Shown here in pieces: positions 24,601 to 31,240 of a stretch of DNA of 64,000 bases; the first letter of the stretch is position 1; every line of letters begins with the position of its first letter. Source of the stretch: Membranipora membranacea (Eukaryota; Bryozoa; Gymnolaemata; Cheilostomatida; Membraniporidae). Under the pieces are notes generated by a model. That model saw only the letters and a program-made list of their open reading frames with translations, did no database searches and had not been told where the DNA came from. The DNA lies in NCBI GenBank assembly GCA_914767715.1, contig OU612069.1, positions 7,564,001 to 7,628,000 of the forward strand. Reading direction: 5' to 3'. A program made the position numbers and the translations under genes.

Positions 24601-27600
24601 TACCGACAAAAATATCAGAGTTAATATCTAAGGTCTCCTTTAAGGTACTCCTTTTTTGTGTGGGTATATCTTAGCGAGATTTCGTTATATGAATTTGGTT
24701 GACTATGGAATGCAACTGCCAGCTACTCAGGTAGAGTTTCAGTACCTAAACCTTTGCCCCTTTGTTTTCTGCATTTCTTGGACAACAGTTCACTATTGAA
24801 ATAAATCAAAGGTAATAAAATAATAGAAAGCACTAATAAAATATAATATAATAATAAAATAAATATTAATAAGTTATTTTTAAATCAAAGGATGAGACAC
24901 AGCGCCGGAGGAGATGACCCATACAATATGAGCAGTGATAGTTCACTGATAGGGCAGGATACAGACACACTTAGACGTCAGTGTTTCTCTGGTGTAGATA
25001 GAGCTCATATACAGAGTGACCTTCAGATGACCTCGTCACTACTGGATATTAGTATTATATCGTCTGTAGAGAGCGAGCAATCTTATACTGATACACTCAC
25101 AGCTCCTACTTATTTATATCATCAGGTATAATATGATCCTTTAAATCAGGGAGAATTGAAGGGGGAGGAACTTGCACTCCATGGGCCACGCCTCTTTTTA
25201 TAACATGATCTAACTTTTGTTTTTGAGTTATGCCCCTTCGATTCTTCCTGTTTAAATGTACCAAATAAGTCCCTCATCATTACAGGAGAGGAAGATTTAC
25301 CATAGGTCTAGAGGAGTTAGTTTCTTTGCAGGAGAAAAAAATTCATGCTTGAAAAAGCAGAATCTGTGGTTATCTTGCATTTAGGCGGTTATGTGAACCC
25401 CTACCTTAACTCGCGAAGAATTTGTGCTTGCTAACATCTAGTCAATCCAAGACTAGCTAATATTTACAACTCTAGGGTGGTAGTCTACTATTTGAGATTT
25501 ACCATAGGTCTGGATTTTGTTCATGCTTACATGTTTTCAGCAACAGATCCTCCCTTGAATCGGACAACGAGACTTACAATATAAAGTAATAGATTCTAGT
25601 CTGCTTTGTGTCCCCTTAAATCATGAAATTGGTAAGAGTATGGGCGAGATACAGAAGTCATGTTGTCTAATCATAACATAATTGAATTAATTGTCACAGT
25701 GGGATTTTTCTTGGTTACCTGCCACTAAACTTCTCTCCAATGCAGAGAGGTTTGTCCCATCTAGAGTCTTGTGCTGGAAGCCATAATACTCATACAACAC
25801 CCAGCTTCTCGGATTCCCGGATACACTGGCTTGTTGGAGTTTTAAGGCCAAAATCACAATCTGATTGTTCACTCAATGAATTAGCGATATCTGGTACGGT
25901 CTTTCTCAGAAATTGCTCCCTCATTGTTGGAACTATATACATTCTGAGTGAGCGAATTTAGGAGGGATTTTGTAGAATTGAAAGACCAAGTAAGTGCTAC
26001 TTTTTTTATCAATGTAGTAGTGATAATTTGCTTCAGTAAAGTATCACTCATTCTAATTTAAGGACACTTTGGCTAGAATGATAGGCCTGCCACTACCAAA
26101 TTATAATTAATTGCCGATGCCGTTTATTGAATCCTGACCTCAGGGGCGTATATTCTAAAAAATTTCACTCACTGACTTTTCAGAGATGAGCATAATAATC
26201 GGGCGCAGCCCGATCCACACGCCGTAGGCGTGGCGGGGAGGGTGTGGGAGGGGCGCCCAAGCGCCCTCCCACCACGGAAATTTTTGCATATCTGTAGCAA
26301 AATAGTGCAAGCAGAGAGGTATTTCAATAGCTCACTGGGCTGTTGGGTACTTTCAGAAAACAACTCAATAGCAGTAGAAGATTACGGTAAAAATGCTCCA
26401 GTTATAAAGCACCCATTTGAAAAAAAAAACTGTCCTTGATGGGATTCGAACCCACATCATTCTTATTTACAGTGATTACAAGGCGAACGCTCTACACACT
26501 GAGCTATTCAGCCACTCACGGAAATCTGTGGGCCGTGAGTGCTAATATACGCCACTGCCTGACCTTGGAGATCGCAGGTCCATGAAGTTAACAATTAGTA
26601 GACTATTCCTCACACTCAATATCCATGTAGCCGATGAATACTATCACATGTTCTTATCTTTAACAAGGATGGAGACATACCGTTAGTATATTATAATAAG
26701 GCTGCCCCTTATGACGATGATGATGATGAGAATTGTTCACCCAGGAGCTCAACAGATGTTATATCTAAAGGTAACCACAAAACAGTCAGCAAGTCAGCTG
26801 TCAAAACCGAGCGGCTGATTTATGCTTCTATGGACCACCCAGAAGTAGACCAACAAGAAGCAGACCACCCTGATATAGACCACCCTGATGTAGAACAAAA
26901 AGCTCTGATAAAGGCTGTCAGCTCTACTGTCAAAAGTAGGTGAAACATTTAAATCTAAACCGATGGTCAGTACTAAATCAAGTTTAATCCATATGCCTGC
27001 CTTCAGAGTTGCTCCCTTCTACTGGTCACTCCGGCGTGACCAGTGGAGGGGATGCAACTCCTAATGCAGGCAAATGGAACAAACTTGGTCTAGGCTCGTA
27101 CCCACAACTCAACGTCAGGTTCTGAAAGATCTAGACAAACCGATATTTGAATATTATTGCTATGGAAGTGTTACTGGTTGTTTAGCAATCGCTTTTTTAT
27201 TTTTAAATCATTTACATTATTGATTTATGGGGGGGGGGGGGGGCGTCTGACTGGGGCGAAGTCGATGGGGCTCAGACTAATGTCTCTTGTCCTTATCGTA
27301 TATACAGGGGAGGCCAAAGATAATAACTTGACAGCTGATAATGTGACAGCATCCGAAGTTACCGTGGAGAAGAAAACTCCTAAAGTAGTGGATCCGAGCA
27401 CAGCTAGTAGAGCTAAACAACCTGCCAAATCTAAAGCCATAAGAAAGTCAACAATAAGTGAGTCATGACCTGTCAATATTTAATGTGTATGGTTGTGCTT
27501 TAACCTTGAGCTATTATGATATTCATATTTCAACACGAATTGAGAGCCTTGTGGTAGGCTGAATAGCGACCTTAGGACACAGTTGATCCTTCAAGCTGAA

Positions 27601-29094
27601 AGAAAATTCTTCTCAATCTTCTTCAACCACCTGAGTTGTCCCCCATTATAGATTTACAGGTTATAATAAATTGTGACAAATAAACTTTTTTTTTAGCATA
27701 TTCCCTGAATAGCCATAGAATATGTAGTATGAGATAAGTCACATTAAGTATTTGCCACAGTAAATATCTCAACCCTTAGGCGCAACTATTCCTTAAAAGT
27801 TGTTCTATATGTGTTTTGTTCAGTTGAAGTGAGTACAAGGCCATCTAAAAAGCGAGAAATCAAGGTGAAGGAATCCTCTGTGGAGATGATAACTCCTAGT
27901 GCAAAAACCTGCAGTCCCTCAGCTACAAGCAAAATGTCGACTGCAACAAGCAAGACTCCTAAAACTAAAACACCAGGTAATGAACTGTATTTTTTATGAT
28001 AAGATAACAATTTATTGAAACTCTCGCAGAAACTATTCGGTAGTTTTGAACGAATAAAAGGAAAATAATTCAAAAATGGGCTTATTAAGAAAGGTATTGG
28101 GGCAGGGAGGGGAGGGGTCTTTGAAGACACTAATGCCATAATTGATATCAGATTGTTTCTGGCATGAAACCTGCCAAAAGTTCCGTTTCGATTTATTAGC
28201 TGGTGAGCCGTCATTTTCACAATTTTTAACATGATGTTTCAGATTCAGGTTATCGCTCAGTGAGGAAGCTGTACAACGCTAACTCAGGATACAGACTAGG
28301 TAGTGATGATGATCTGAGTCAGACTTCTACATGTAGTAGTTATCCTAATCAGGGTACGGGACGCGGGTGTAGAGCCCTCAAATATAACAAGAAATCCAAC
28401 AAGCTCAGGTAATTATACACATTCTAGTCAAGGTATGGGACGTGGGTGTAGAACCCCCAAATATAACAAGAAATCCAACAAACTTAGGTAATTATACTTG
28501 TATTAGGCTGATTCCGCTATATAGTCGTTGAGCTCTCAAATATAACAGGAAATTCAACAAACTCAGGTAACCATACTTATTCTAGTTAAAGTACAGGACC
28601 CAGGTGTTGAGCCCTCAAATATAACAAGAGGATTAACAGACTCAGGGAATTGGAACTTCTTACAGTATGCTGTGCTCTTATAGGCTTGTATCACTACAAT
28701 GTAAAATAAAGATATATCAATGTTAAAATAAAGATATATCAATGTCTCACAACGATATAATTTTACAGTGTTGAGTTGTCAATTAAATATTTTGAATGAT
28801 GATCCAATGTAGCAGTGGCAAGTAAGTCTGATCACAAGAAACTTCGGTACAAATTATCAATGACTCAACACGTCTAATTATCGTCATGTCCTTAGCATGG
28901 GTCAGCATCTTTGATCTGTATGCTGGGTAGTGATATGGAGTTGTCTCCACACAAAACAAGGGAACCTAACTTCTAGTTATTATAAAATTTGAAATGTTTT
29001 ACCTGCAAACTATATATACTCACTTTACAGTAAGAAAAGCAATCTGGCTACACCAACTAAACTGAAGGAGATTATGAATCTGATCAAGTTCTAA
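3097..29094 (+). CDS. Large multi-exon gene: disordered nuclear protein with RVSF and SILK PP1-docking motifs (5' end outside window)
   Basis: Twenty-three GT-AG exons keep phase throughout: 3097-3250, 3348-3491, 4180-4372, 4792-4849, 5244-5456, 6525-6614, 7555-7794, 8264-8586, 9140-9311, 15110-15265, 16590-16706, 17431-17487, 17776-17874, 18454-22543, 22954-23113, 23417-23581, 24071-24293, 24891-25125, 26668-26935, 27308-27457, 27824-27976, 28243-28408, 29031-29094 (TAA). They total about 7.7 kb or 2,560 codons. The only exception is one frame break in the large exon. The protein is acidic and Ser-rich first, then basic and Ser/Thr/Pro-rich; I see no globular domain or membrane segment. RVSF (22082-22093) and SILK (22193-22204) are known PP1-binding motifs, paired in chromosome proteins such as RIF1 and KNL1. 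A nuclear PP1-recruiting scaffold is an inference. RIF1 HEAT repeats or KNL1 MELT repeats are not visible, so I assign no symbol. Confidence 0.75.
3348..3491 (+). CDS. Exon of large plus-strand gene
   Basis: Acceptor AATATTAG, donor AAGAG|GTGACA; phase 2 to 2. Encodes a Cys/Arg-containing stretch with NCRKRCGNRIQLYYDE. A second frame is also open here, so the choice rests on phase with both neighbours. Confidence 0.6.
3570..3672 (+). repeat. LINE-like 3' tail followed by an (AT)n microsatellite
   Basis: About 3583-3635 (CATGAAAAATATTC through CCAATAAAAGTATA) aligns with the 3' end of the LINE at about 14380-14428. It is probably the stub of a heavily 5'-truncated insertion of that family or a tail-sharing SINE. 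A pure AT tract runs from about 3640 to 3671. Confidence 0.5.
4180..4372 (+). CDS. Exon of large plus-strand gene
   Basis: Acceptor TTGTAGTAG, donor CTCGAG|GTATGT; phase 2 to 0. Encodes about 64 residues starting CDEAHSRSVAYSLTADITHA and ending YSCKSPLVLE. The frame is fixed by the preceding AG|C junction. Confidence 0.65.
4792..4849 (+). CDS. Short acidic/basic exon of large plus-strand gene
   Basis: Acceptor TTATTAG, donor CTACAG|GTAATA; phase 0 to 1. Reads NYYEGDDDDIDRRTRTTTT. A degenerate copy of the boundary (ACTACAGGTTATA) follows about 20 bp into the intron. Confidence 0.6.
5244..5456 (+). CDS. Acidic exon of large plus-strand gene
   Basis: Acceptor TGCTTTGCAG, donor GATGCAG|GTAACA; phase 1 to 1, 71 codons. 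Begins with a basic SRRSYSRVSGVDNL, then an acidic run (TTDEEEGQEGDN) and SVYHSSNEDMQSTSAYSHH. It is paralogous to the damaged exon at 1572-1735. Confidence 0.75.
5750..5842. mobile_element. Foldback element, degenerate copy
   Basis: Imperfect palindrome. The right arm, GAATGCAGGCAAGTTGGAT...GATCTAG, is the complement-like partner of the left arm CCTAATTTGCCTGCA. Same family as 18065-18149 and 26973-27093. Confidence 0.45.
6525..6614 (+). CDS. Short acidic exon of large plus-strand gene
   Basis: Acceptor TTTTAATAG, donor AATTCG|GTTAGT; phase 1 to 1, 30 codons: GDQDDATSLCC then an acidic and Ala-rich end. Confidence 0.65.
6615..7554. other. Intron without recognised features
   Basis: AT-rich intron sequence. 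No exon, RNA gene or repeat of a family seen elsewhere in the window was recognised. Confidence 0.4.
7555..7794 (+). CDS. Exon of large plus-strand gene
   Basis: Acceptor CTTGGCAG, donor GAAGCAG|GTATTG; phase 1 to 1, 80 codons. Begins GFSRLRLQSREMLYL. The upstream TTGTAG at 7546 would put a stop in frame, which is why the second AG was chosen. A GTTAGCTACTG repeat follows in the intron (about 7799-7850). Confidence 0.65.
8264..8586 (+). CDS. Exon with SADPAHHQ repeats
   Basis: Acceptor TAACTTCAG, donor GAATCT|GTAAGT; phase 1 to 0, 108 codons. Contains a Ser/Glu-rich start (DSTDSEAEKQSQS), then an 8-residue tandem repeat SADPAHHQ, three copies with the last diverged (24-bp DNA period, about 8416-8480), then an acidic end. 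Confidence 0.75.
8587..9139. other. Intron with partial duplicate of the next exon
   Basis: ATCTGACCGCGCTGAC at about 8700-8715 is repeated in the following exon (about 9150-9165). This suggests local duplication of an exon start. The rest is AT-rich with no other recognised feature. Confidence 0.4.
9140..9311 (+). CDS. Charged exon preceding the LINE-bearing intron
   Basis: Acceptor TTTGTACAG, donor CACAAG|GTATGA; phase 0 to 1. Starts TPRKSDRADLADPDRQLRQQ and continues as a charged, probably helical stretch (ILDEIRDMQFILDQAQ). Confidence 0.7.
9502..11615 (+). pseudogene. LINE ORF1 (broken)
   Basis: Three open segments (9502-9756, 9772-10554, about 10490-11615) represent one ORF1, split by an in-frame stop and a frame change. 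The N-terminal part is Lys-rich. The middle is Ser/Pro-rich low complexity. At about 10611-10720 a heptad-like stretch (SRIQELEEVVNNQAKIIQQM) suggests a coiled coil, as many LINE ORF1 proteins have. The C-terminal part is mixed and unrecognised. No CCHC knuckle or PHD finger seen. Confidence 0.7.
11590..14318 (+). pseudogene. LINE ORF2: endonuclease and reverse transcriptase (inactive copy)
   Basis: The apurinic-type endonuclease starts MKIAHLNIRGL, with LSETFL, VYRPPS, ILGDFNVD and, after a frame change, SLSDHFLV: the family's catalytic blocks in order. Reverse transcriptase blocks follow: NYRPISVLPVLSK, SGFRTAHSC, FIDFCKAFDCVDH, GVPQGSILAPTLF. The catalytic core reads YADY (13512-13523) where the family has an FADD/YADD box, so the second Asp is lost. 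The frame changes once between endonuclease and RT (about 12150-12177). Dead copy with little other decay. Confidence 0.85.
14436..15109. other. Intron downstream of the LINE
   Basis: AT-rich, with a T10 tract at about 14660. No exon or recognised repeat. Confidence 0.4.
15110..15265 (+). CDS. Exon with PDYSV repeats
   Basis: Acceptor GTATCTTAG, donor GCTGAGG|GTGAGT-type boundary; phase 1 to 1, 52 codons. Includes an Ala run, YEEPAEIGSS and a tandem PDYSVPDYSVP. A degenerate second copy of its 3' boundary (CTATCTCTTGCTGAGGGTAA) lies at about 15636-15655. Confidence 0.7.
15366..15506 (-). mobile_element. tRNA-derived SINE, copy 2
   Basis: On the minus strand: GGTGGCTCAGTCGGTTAGAA, then a perfect 10-bp hairpin with 4-nt loop at 15451-15474 (CCTTCAGCAT/ATGCTGAAGG). 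A B-box GTGGGTTCGATACCCAC and a body shared with 2134-2274 follow. Inserted in an intron, antisense to the host gene. Confidence 0.8.
15507..16589. other. Intron with dispersed repeat fragment
   Basis: About 15775-15875 is an inverted relative of about 1255-1392. The rest carries no recognised exon. A short ORF at 16502-16586 upstream of the next exon is judged to be intron readthrough. Confidence 0.4.
16590..16706 (+). CDS. Exon with basic NLS-like cluster
   Basis: Acceptor CCTGTGACAG, donor TCTGACT|GTAAGT; phase 1 to 1, 39 codons: GGSYNDSSSLSSEPIV followed by KRRRRAAAGGGRVCKGK, a classic monopartite-type basic cluster. The upstream AG at 16559 would place a stop in frame. Confidence 0.65.
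17431..17487 (+). CDS. 19-codon exon
   Basis: Acceptor TTGTTTACAG, donor ACTAAGA|GTAAGC; phase 1 to 1. Reads SEGEGSSQQKMVVRTKKTK. Confidence 0.6.
17776..17874 (+). CDS. 33-codon basic exon
   Basis: Acceptor CAATTTATAG, donor TATCAGG|GTGAGT; phase 1 to 1. Starts KKKRVQNSRRNLWRC, then an acidic SDISSENNRD. A TTGGAC hexamer repeat follows in the intron at about 17908-17940. Confidence 0.6.
18065..18149. mobile_element. Foldback element
   Basis: Imperfect palindrome. Left arm CTACACCAAGTTTGGTCCAT pairs with the complement of right arm TTGGATTAAACATGATCTAG. The inner parts (TTGCGGGCGTGATCAGTT and AACTGGAATGCAGGCAA) also pair. Same family as 5750-5842 and 26973-27093. Confidence 0.55.
18454..22543 (+). 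CDS. Giant exon: disordered region with NLS clusters, RVSF and SILK
   Basis: Acceptor TTCTATTTTAG, donor GTTGAG|GTGAGT; 4,090 nt. The frame is open from 18454 to 20834 (TAA 20832-20834), then continues open from 20825 in another frame to the donor. So one base is missing, or two are extra, near 20825-20834. Features: S(I/V)DYGA-type repeats (about 18810-19035), a strong basic cluster KSRKRKKSVPRQQKTPRPRR (about 19225-19285), another at KKKITKKTFTLKK (about 20380), the RVSFADIVKYAMTP segment with PP1 motif at 22082-22093, and KSILKS at 22190-22207. Near 22350-22465 is a DDTTVKAHNI-type repeat. A very large exon coding disordered sequence resembles vertebrate RIF1, but that is analogy only. Confidence 0.75.
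22954..23113 (+). CDS. Exon of large plus-strand gene
   Basis: Acceptor TTTGCTGCAG, donor ACACCCG|GTAACT; phase 0 to 1. TKPKTKNRRNKSS then a charged, possibly helical FDEFDNKLRNFILDESINEN. Confidence 0.7.
23417..23581 (+). CDS. Exon of large plus-strand gene, Arg-rich
   Basis: Acceptor GACTCAGCAG, donor CAGCGC|GTAAGT; phase 1 to 1, 55 codons. Contains GGLFFSRRRKERISRYSLL. Confidence 0.7.
24071..24293 (+). CDS. Ser/Thr/Lys-rich exon
   Basis: Acceptor TTCTTTACAG, donor CCGCCAA|GTAAGT; phase 1 to 2. Contains SLGKIRSRSASIPPSKS and SKTRKSRADTTTRGKSS. Confidence 0.7.
24294..24890. other. Intron without recognised features
   Basis: AT-rich, ending in an ATAATA-rich tract before the acceptor. No exon seen. 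Confidence 0.4.
24891..25125 (+). CDS. Exon of large plus-strand gene
   Basis: Acceptor TTAAATCAAAG, donor CATCAG|GTATAA; phase 2 to 0. Reads MRHSAGGDDPYNMSSDSS, then SSLLDISIISSVESEQSYTD. Confidence 0.7.
25126..26140. other. Intron without recognised features
   Basis: No supported exon. ORFs at 25687-25961 are short, overlap on both strands and lack flanking splice sites. Confidence 0.4.
26141..26557 (-). mobile_element. Non-autonomous hAT-type element with internal tRNA-like module, copy 2
   Basis: A 417-bp inverted copy of the element at 419-833, with the same CAGNGGCGTATATT-type ends. It is flanked by a perfect 8-bp duplication, CCTGACCT, at 26133-26140 and 26558-26565. Its tRNA-like part (minus strand, about 26433-26515) is better preserved than in copy 1: the D stem reads GCTC...GAGC, the anticodon loop CTTGTAA, and the B-box GGTTCGAATCC is intact. 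Confidence 0.9.
26668..26935 (+). CDS. Exon with acidic run and DHPD repeats
   Basis: Acceptor TTTAACAAG, donor GTCAAAA|GTAGGT; phase 0 to 1. DGDIPLVYYNKAAPYDDDDDE near the start, then a repeat of the DHPxxD type (about 26835-26895). An internal GGTAACC at 26770 could be an alternative donor with the same phase. Confidence 0.65.
26973..27093. mobile_element. Foldback element, best-preserved copy
   Basis: Long imperfect palindrome centred on ACTGGTCAC (27021-27029) and GTGACCAGT (27036-27044). The outer arms AAGTTTAATCCATATGCCTG and CAGGCAAATGGAACAAACTT are complementary with few mismatches. No coding capacity; a MITE-like hairpin element. Confidence 0.65.
27229..27243 (+). repeat. G homopolymer
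   Basis: An uninterrupted G run of about 14 bases. Prone to slippage or assembly error; it lies in the intron just before the next exon. Confidence 0.8.
27308..27457 (+). CDS. 50-codon Lys-rich exon
   Basis: Acceptor GTATATACAG, donor ACAATAA|GTGAGT; phase 1 to 1. REAKDNNLTADNVTASEVTV then KKTPKVVDPSTASRAKQPAK. Confidence 0.7.
27824..27976 (+). CDS. 51-codon Ser/Thr/Lys-rich exon
   Basis: Acceptor TTTTGTTCAG, donor CACCAG|GTAATG; phase 1 to 1. EVSTRPSKKREIKVKESS, ending ATSKTPKTKTP. Confidence 0.7.
28243..28408 (+). CDS. Penultimate exon
   Basis: Acceptor GATGTTTCAG, donor AAGCTCAG|GTAATT; phase 1 to 2. Reads DSGYRSVRKLYNANSGYRLG, an acidic DDD turn, then GTGRGCRALKYNKKSNKL. Its 3' part is repeated in tandem downstream. 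Confidence 0.75.
28350..28650 (+). repeat. Tandem repeat made from an exon 3' end plus its splice donor
   Basis: About 80-bp units begin near 28350 (inside the exon), 28430, 28510 and 28590. Each carries a form of CAAATATAACAAGAAATCCA, then CTCAGGTAA or a decayed version. Unit 2 is nearly identical, keeps the reading frame and retains GTAATTAT at the donor. Units 3 and 4 are more diverged. Confidence 0.8.
29031..29094 (+). CDS. Terminal exon of large plus-strand gene
   Basis: Acceptor CACTTTACAG; phase 2, 21 residues ending LKEIMNLIKF and TAA at 29092-29094. It joins the 28408 donor in frame (AG|T). No perfect AATAAA was noticed in the next few hundred bases. Confidence 0.7.
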
Positions 29095-29709
29095 AGCCTG
29101 ACTTCTACCATCAAGCTACGGCACTGGGTCATTATCAGTGTTAGCAGTTATTATCTTTTTGTTGATGACCCTGATTTACTATACCTTTTTTTCATACCTT
29201 GATGTCTGAGAAAGGGCACACAATCACAAACAAGTTTTTTTGATGTATTTTTTCATTGTTGACTTTTTTTTGTTATTCAAATTGTTTGTTGACTAGTTGA
29301 CATATTTTTCGGCATTCGTAATTGGTAATTTGTATTCGGATAATAATATTTTTCCCTGTCCAAAAAATGTGGACAACTGTTGTTTCTAGTTTTTATCAAC
29401 CTGTTTCAACTTAAAAATTATATTTGATAATACCATACAAATATCCAGGCATCCTATTAGGTGTACTGTAAAGTCTCTGATAGAGCAAACCCACCAAAGA
29501 CTCAAGTACTTAGCATAAAACAATTTATCTGCAGTATGATGTATCTCCTGTTGTCATGGCTAATCCAGTGTGTTGCTATATCTGCGTCATATTTGACTGT
29601 AGTTTATTGATTTGCTGCCGCTTTCGCCACATCAGACATCTCTGTGTCCAAGGTGAAGCACCATAAGCTTGTAGTTGAGTAGCTTTTCATGGTTTTTAGT
29701 TGTACTTCG
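29095..29709. other. Probable 3' UTR and intergenic sequence
   Basis: T-rich, no ORF of note. A polyadenylation site could not be fixed from the sequence. Confidence 0.35.
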
Positions 29710-29836
29710 TTCAGATTGAGACTTGTTTGGAGTCGTGACCCCTTGAGATTGAGACTAGCTTTGAGTTGTGACACCATGAGATTGAGACTTGCTTGGAGTT
29801 GTGAAACCTTGTAATTGAGACTTGCCAGTTTGAGCA
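29710..29836. repeat. 33-bp minisatellite
   Basis: Units start near 29714, 29747, 29780 and 29813, with core GAGATTGAGACTTGCTTGGA and three to four diverged copies. On the minus strand it gives an 11-residue repeat in an open frame, but nothing else supports a gene. Confidence 0.75.
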
Positions 29837-29885
29837 GGGAGTAGTGACATGGTTTGAGCAAGGAGTCTCAATGATGTAGTTTTTG

Positions 29886-29912
29886 AATGAGCGAGAGAGA
29901 GAGAGAGAGAGA
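29886..29912. repeat. (GA)n microsatellite
   Basis: A run of GAGAGAGAGAGA with one interruption. Confidence 0.85.
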
Positions 29913-29991
29913 CGCTAGATGCCTCTGTAATCGCTCCTGATAATAACTCCATAAAAATCACAAATAAACATACGCAATAATGGTGACACAG

Positions 29992-30122
29992 ACTGGTGAA
30001 AGTTTACTCAGACTATGAGAGAGGCATGCAGTATATGGAAGATGAACTAGAAGACAAATTCCTGGCAAACCTATACAATGAATACAGAGCACCTAAGAGA
30101 AACTGCTACAACATGTCAATAG
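29992..30122 (+). CDS. Orphan exon-like ORF
   Basis: Preceded by GTGACACAG and followed by AATAG|GTAAGG. It is open in one frame, encoding about 43 residues including YERGMQYMEDELEDKFLANL. Starting phase 2 it could join the 28408 donor (AG|A), making an alternative end of the plus-strand gene, or it could belong to another gene. Not recognised. Confidence 0.35.
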
Positions 30123-30145
30123 GTAAGGTACCTGAATAAATGATT

Positions 30146-31240
30146 GTAAAGATAAAAAGCCAACGAGGCAACTGGGGCTGCTAAAAAGAAAAACATTGTT
30201 TTAACTGTGATTGGTAATGAAACTCTGAACTTACTTATAAGCTTGAGCGTCCAAATCAAAGTAAAGGATTCCACATTTGATGCTCTTGTTACATTACTGG
30301 ATCTACATTTAGAGCTGGAGTCAATGCGGTGTCGGAAGCTCTTAGGCTTGACATAAGAAATCAATTGCCTAATGAATCTGTTTCAAATTATATTGTAGCT
30401 TTATCAAACTCAGCATGAATGCAGGGTTTGCTAAAGTAACTCTTCATACATCCTCTTCGTAATAAACTGATTTGTGACCTGCATGTTAGCCAAAATGAAT
30501 TGTGAGGCATTGTTGAAAGAGGGTGATGCATTAACCTAAATTATTGTGACATCTATAGACATGACAATTGGGATGTTGCACATAAGCAACCCAGCTCAAA
30601 CAATAACCATCCAGCAGCAAGCAGCTTGCATACTGGCGTGAATAGAATGCGTCTTGAAAAACCTCATGATAGTAAAGAAACACGCATTTGCTGGTCCCAA
30701 CAAGGTTGATGACTGTCAAAATGAGCACATGGTGATGATATGTAGAAATTGTTCTAAAATAGGTCATTTCCTAAATGCTGATGACCATGGCAAAAGTGGT
30801 AACTTGTGTGCTGTAGAGATGGTCTTCACGCTAGAAATCAATATCATGGCTGATCGTCGCATACCAATCAATATACCAATGAATGTTGAAGGTAAATATG
30901 TCAATTAATAGTTGGATACGGGGTGTTGTTGGTGTCTTTTATCATAAGAAACGTATACCAGTCAAAATTCAGTCATTGTAAGTTCTCTGCTTGTTTTGAC
31001 TTGACATTAAATGATTATAGTGGCAATCCATTGAAGGTTTTAGGTGAGCTTTCTTTGTTGGGTATCTATTTTGGGTTGTTGATCGAATCCCCAACCATTA
31101 TTCTTAACTGACACTGTCCTTCTCTTCTACGGTTTCAAGCCAAAAACTGCATTAAGGTGAACTGATAACTCTAACAGAACATTTGCCTGTCACAGAGAAT
31201 ATCGTATCTACTGTTGAAGGCACAATAACAGTGAGCTTCC
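30146..31240 (+). mobile_element. Ty3/gypsy retrotransposon relic (gag to protease)
   Basis: Translated fragments follow the order of a Ty3/gypsy gag. First comes a capsid-like block (KKKNIVLTVIGNETLNLL; TFDALVTLLDLH). After a frame change there is RNQLPNESVSNYIVALSNSA, and then a zinc-knuckle start CRNCSKIGHF near 30741-30770. Near 31000-31060, DLTLNDYSGNPLKVLGELSL resembles the end of a retroviral-type protease. Many stops and frame changes; no LTR, RT or integrase recognised. A non-functional fossil. Confidence 0.65.
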
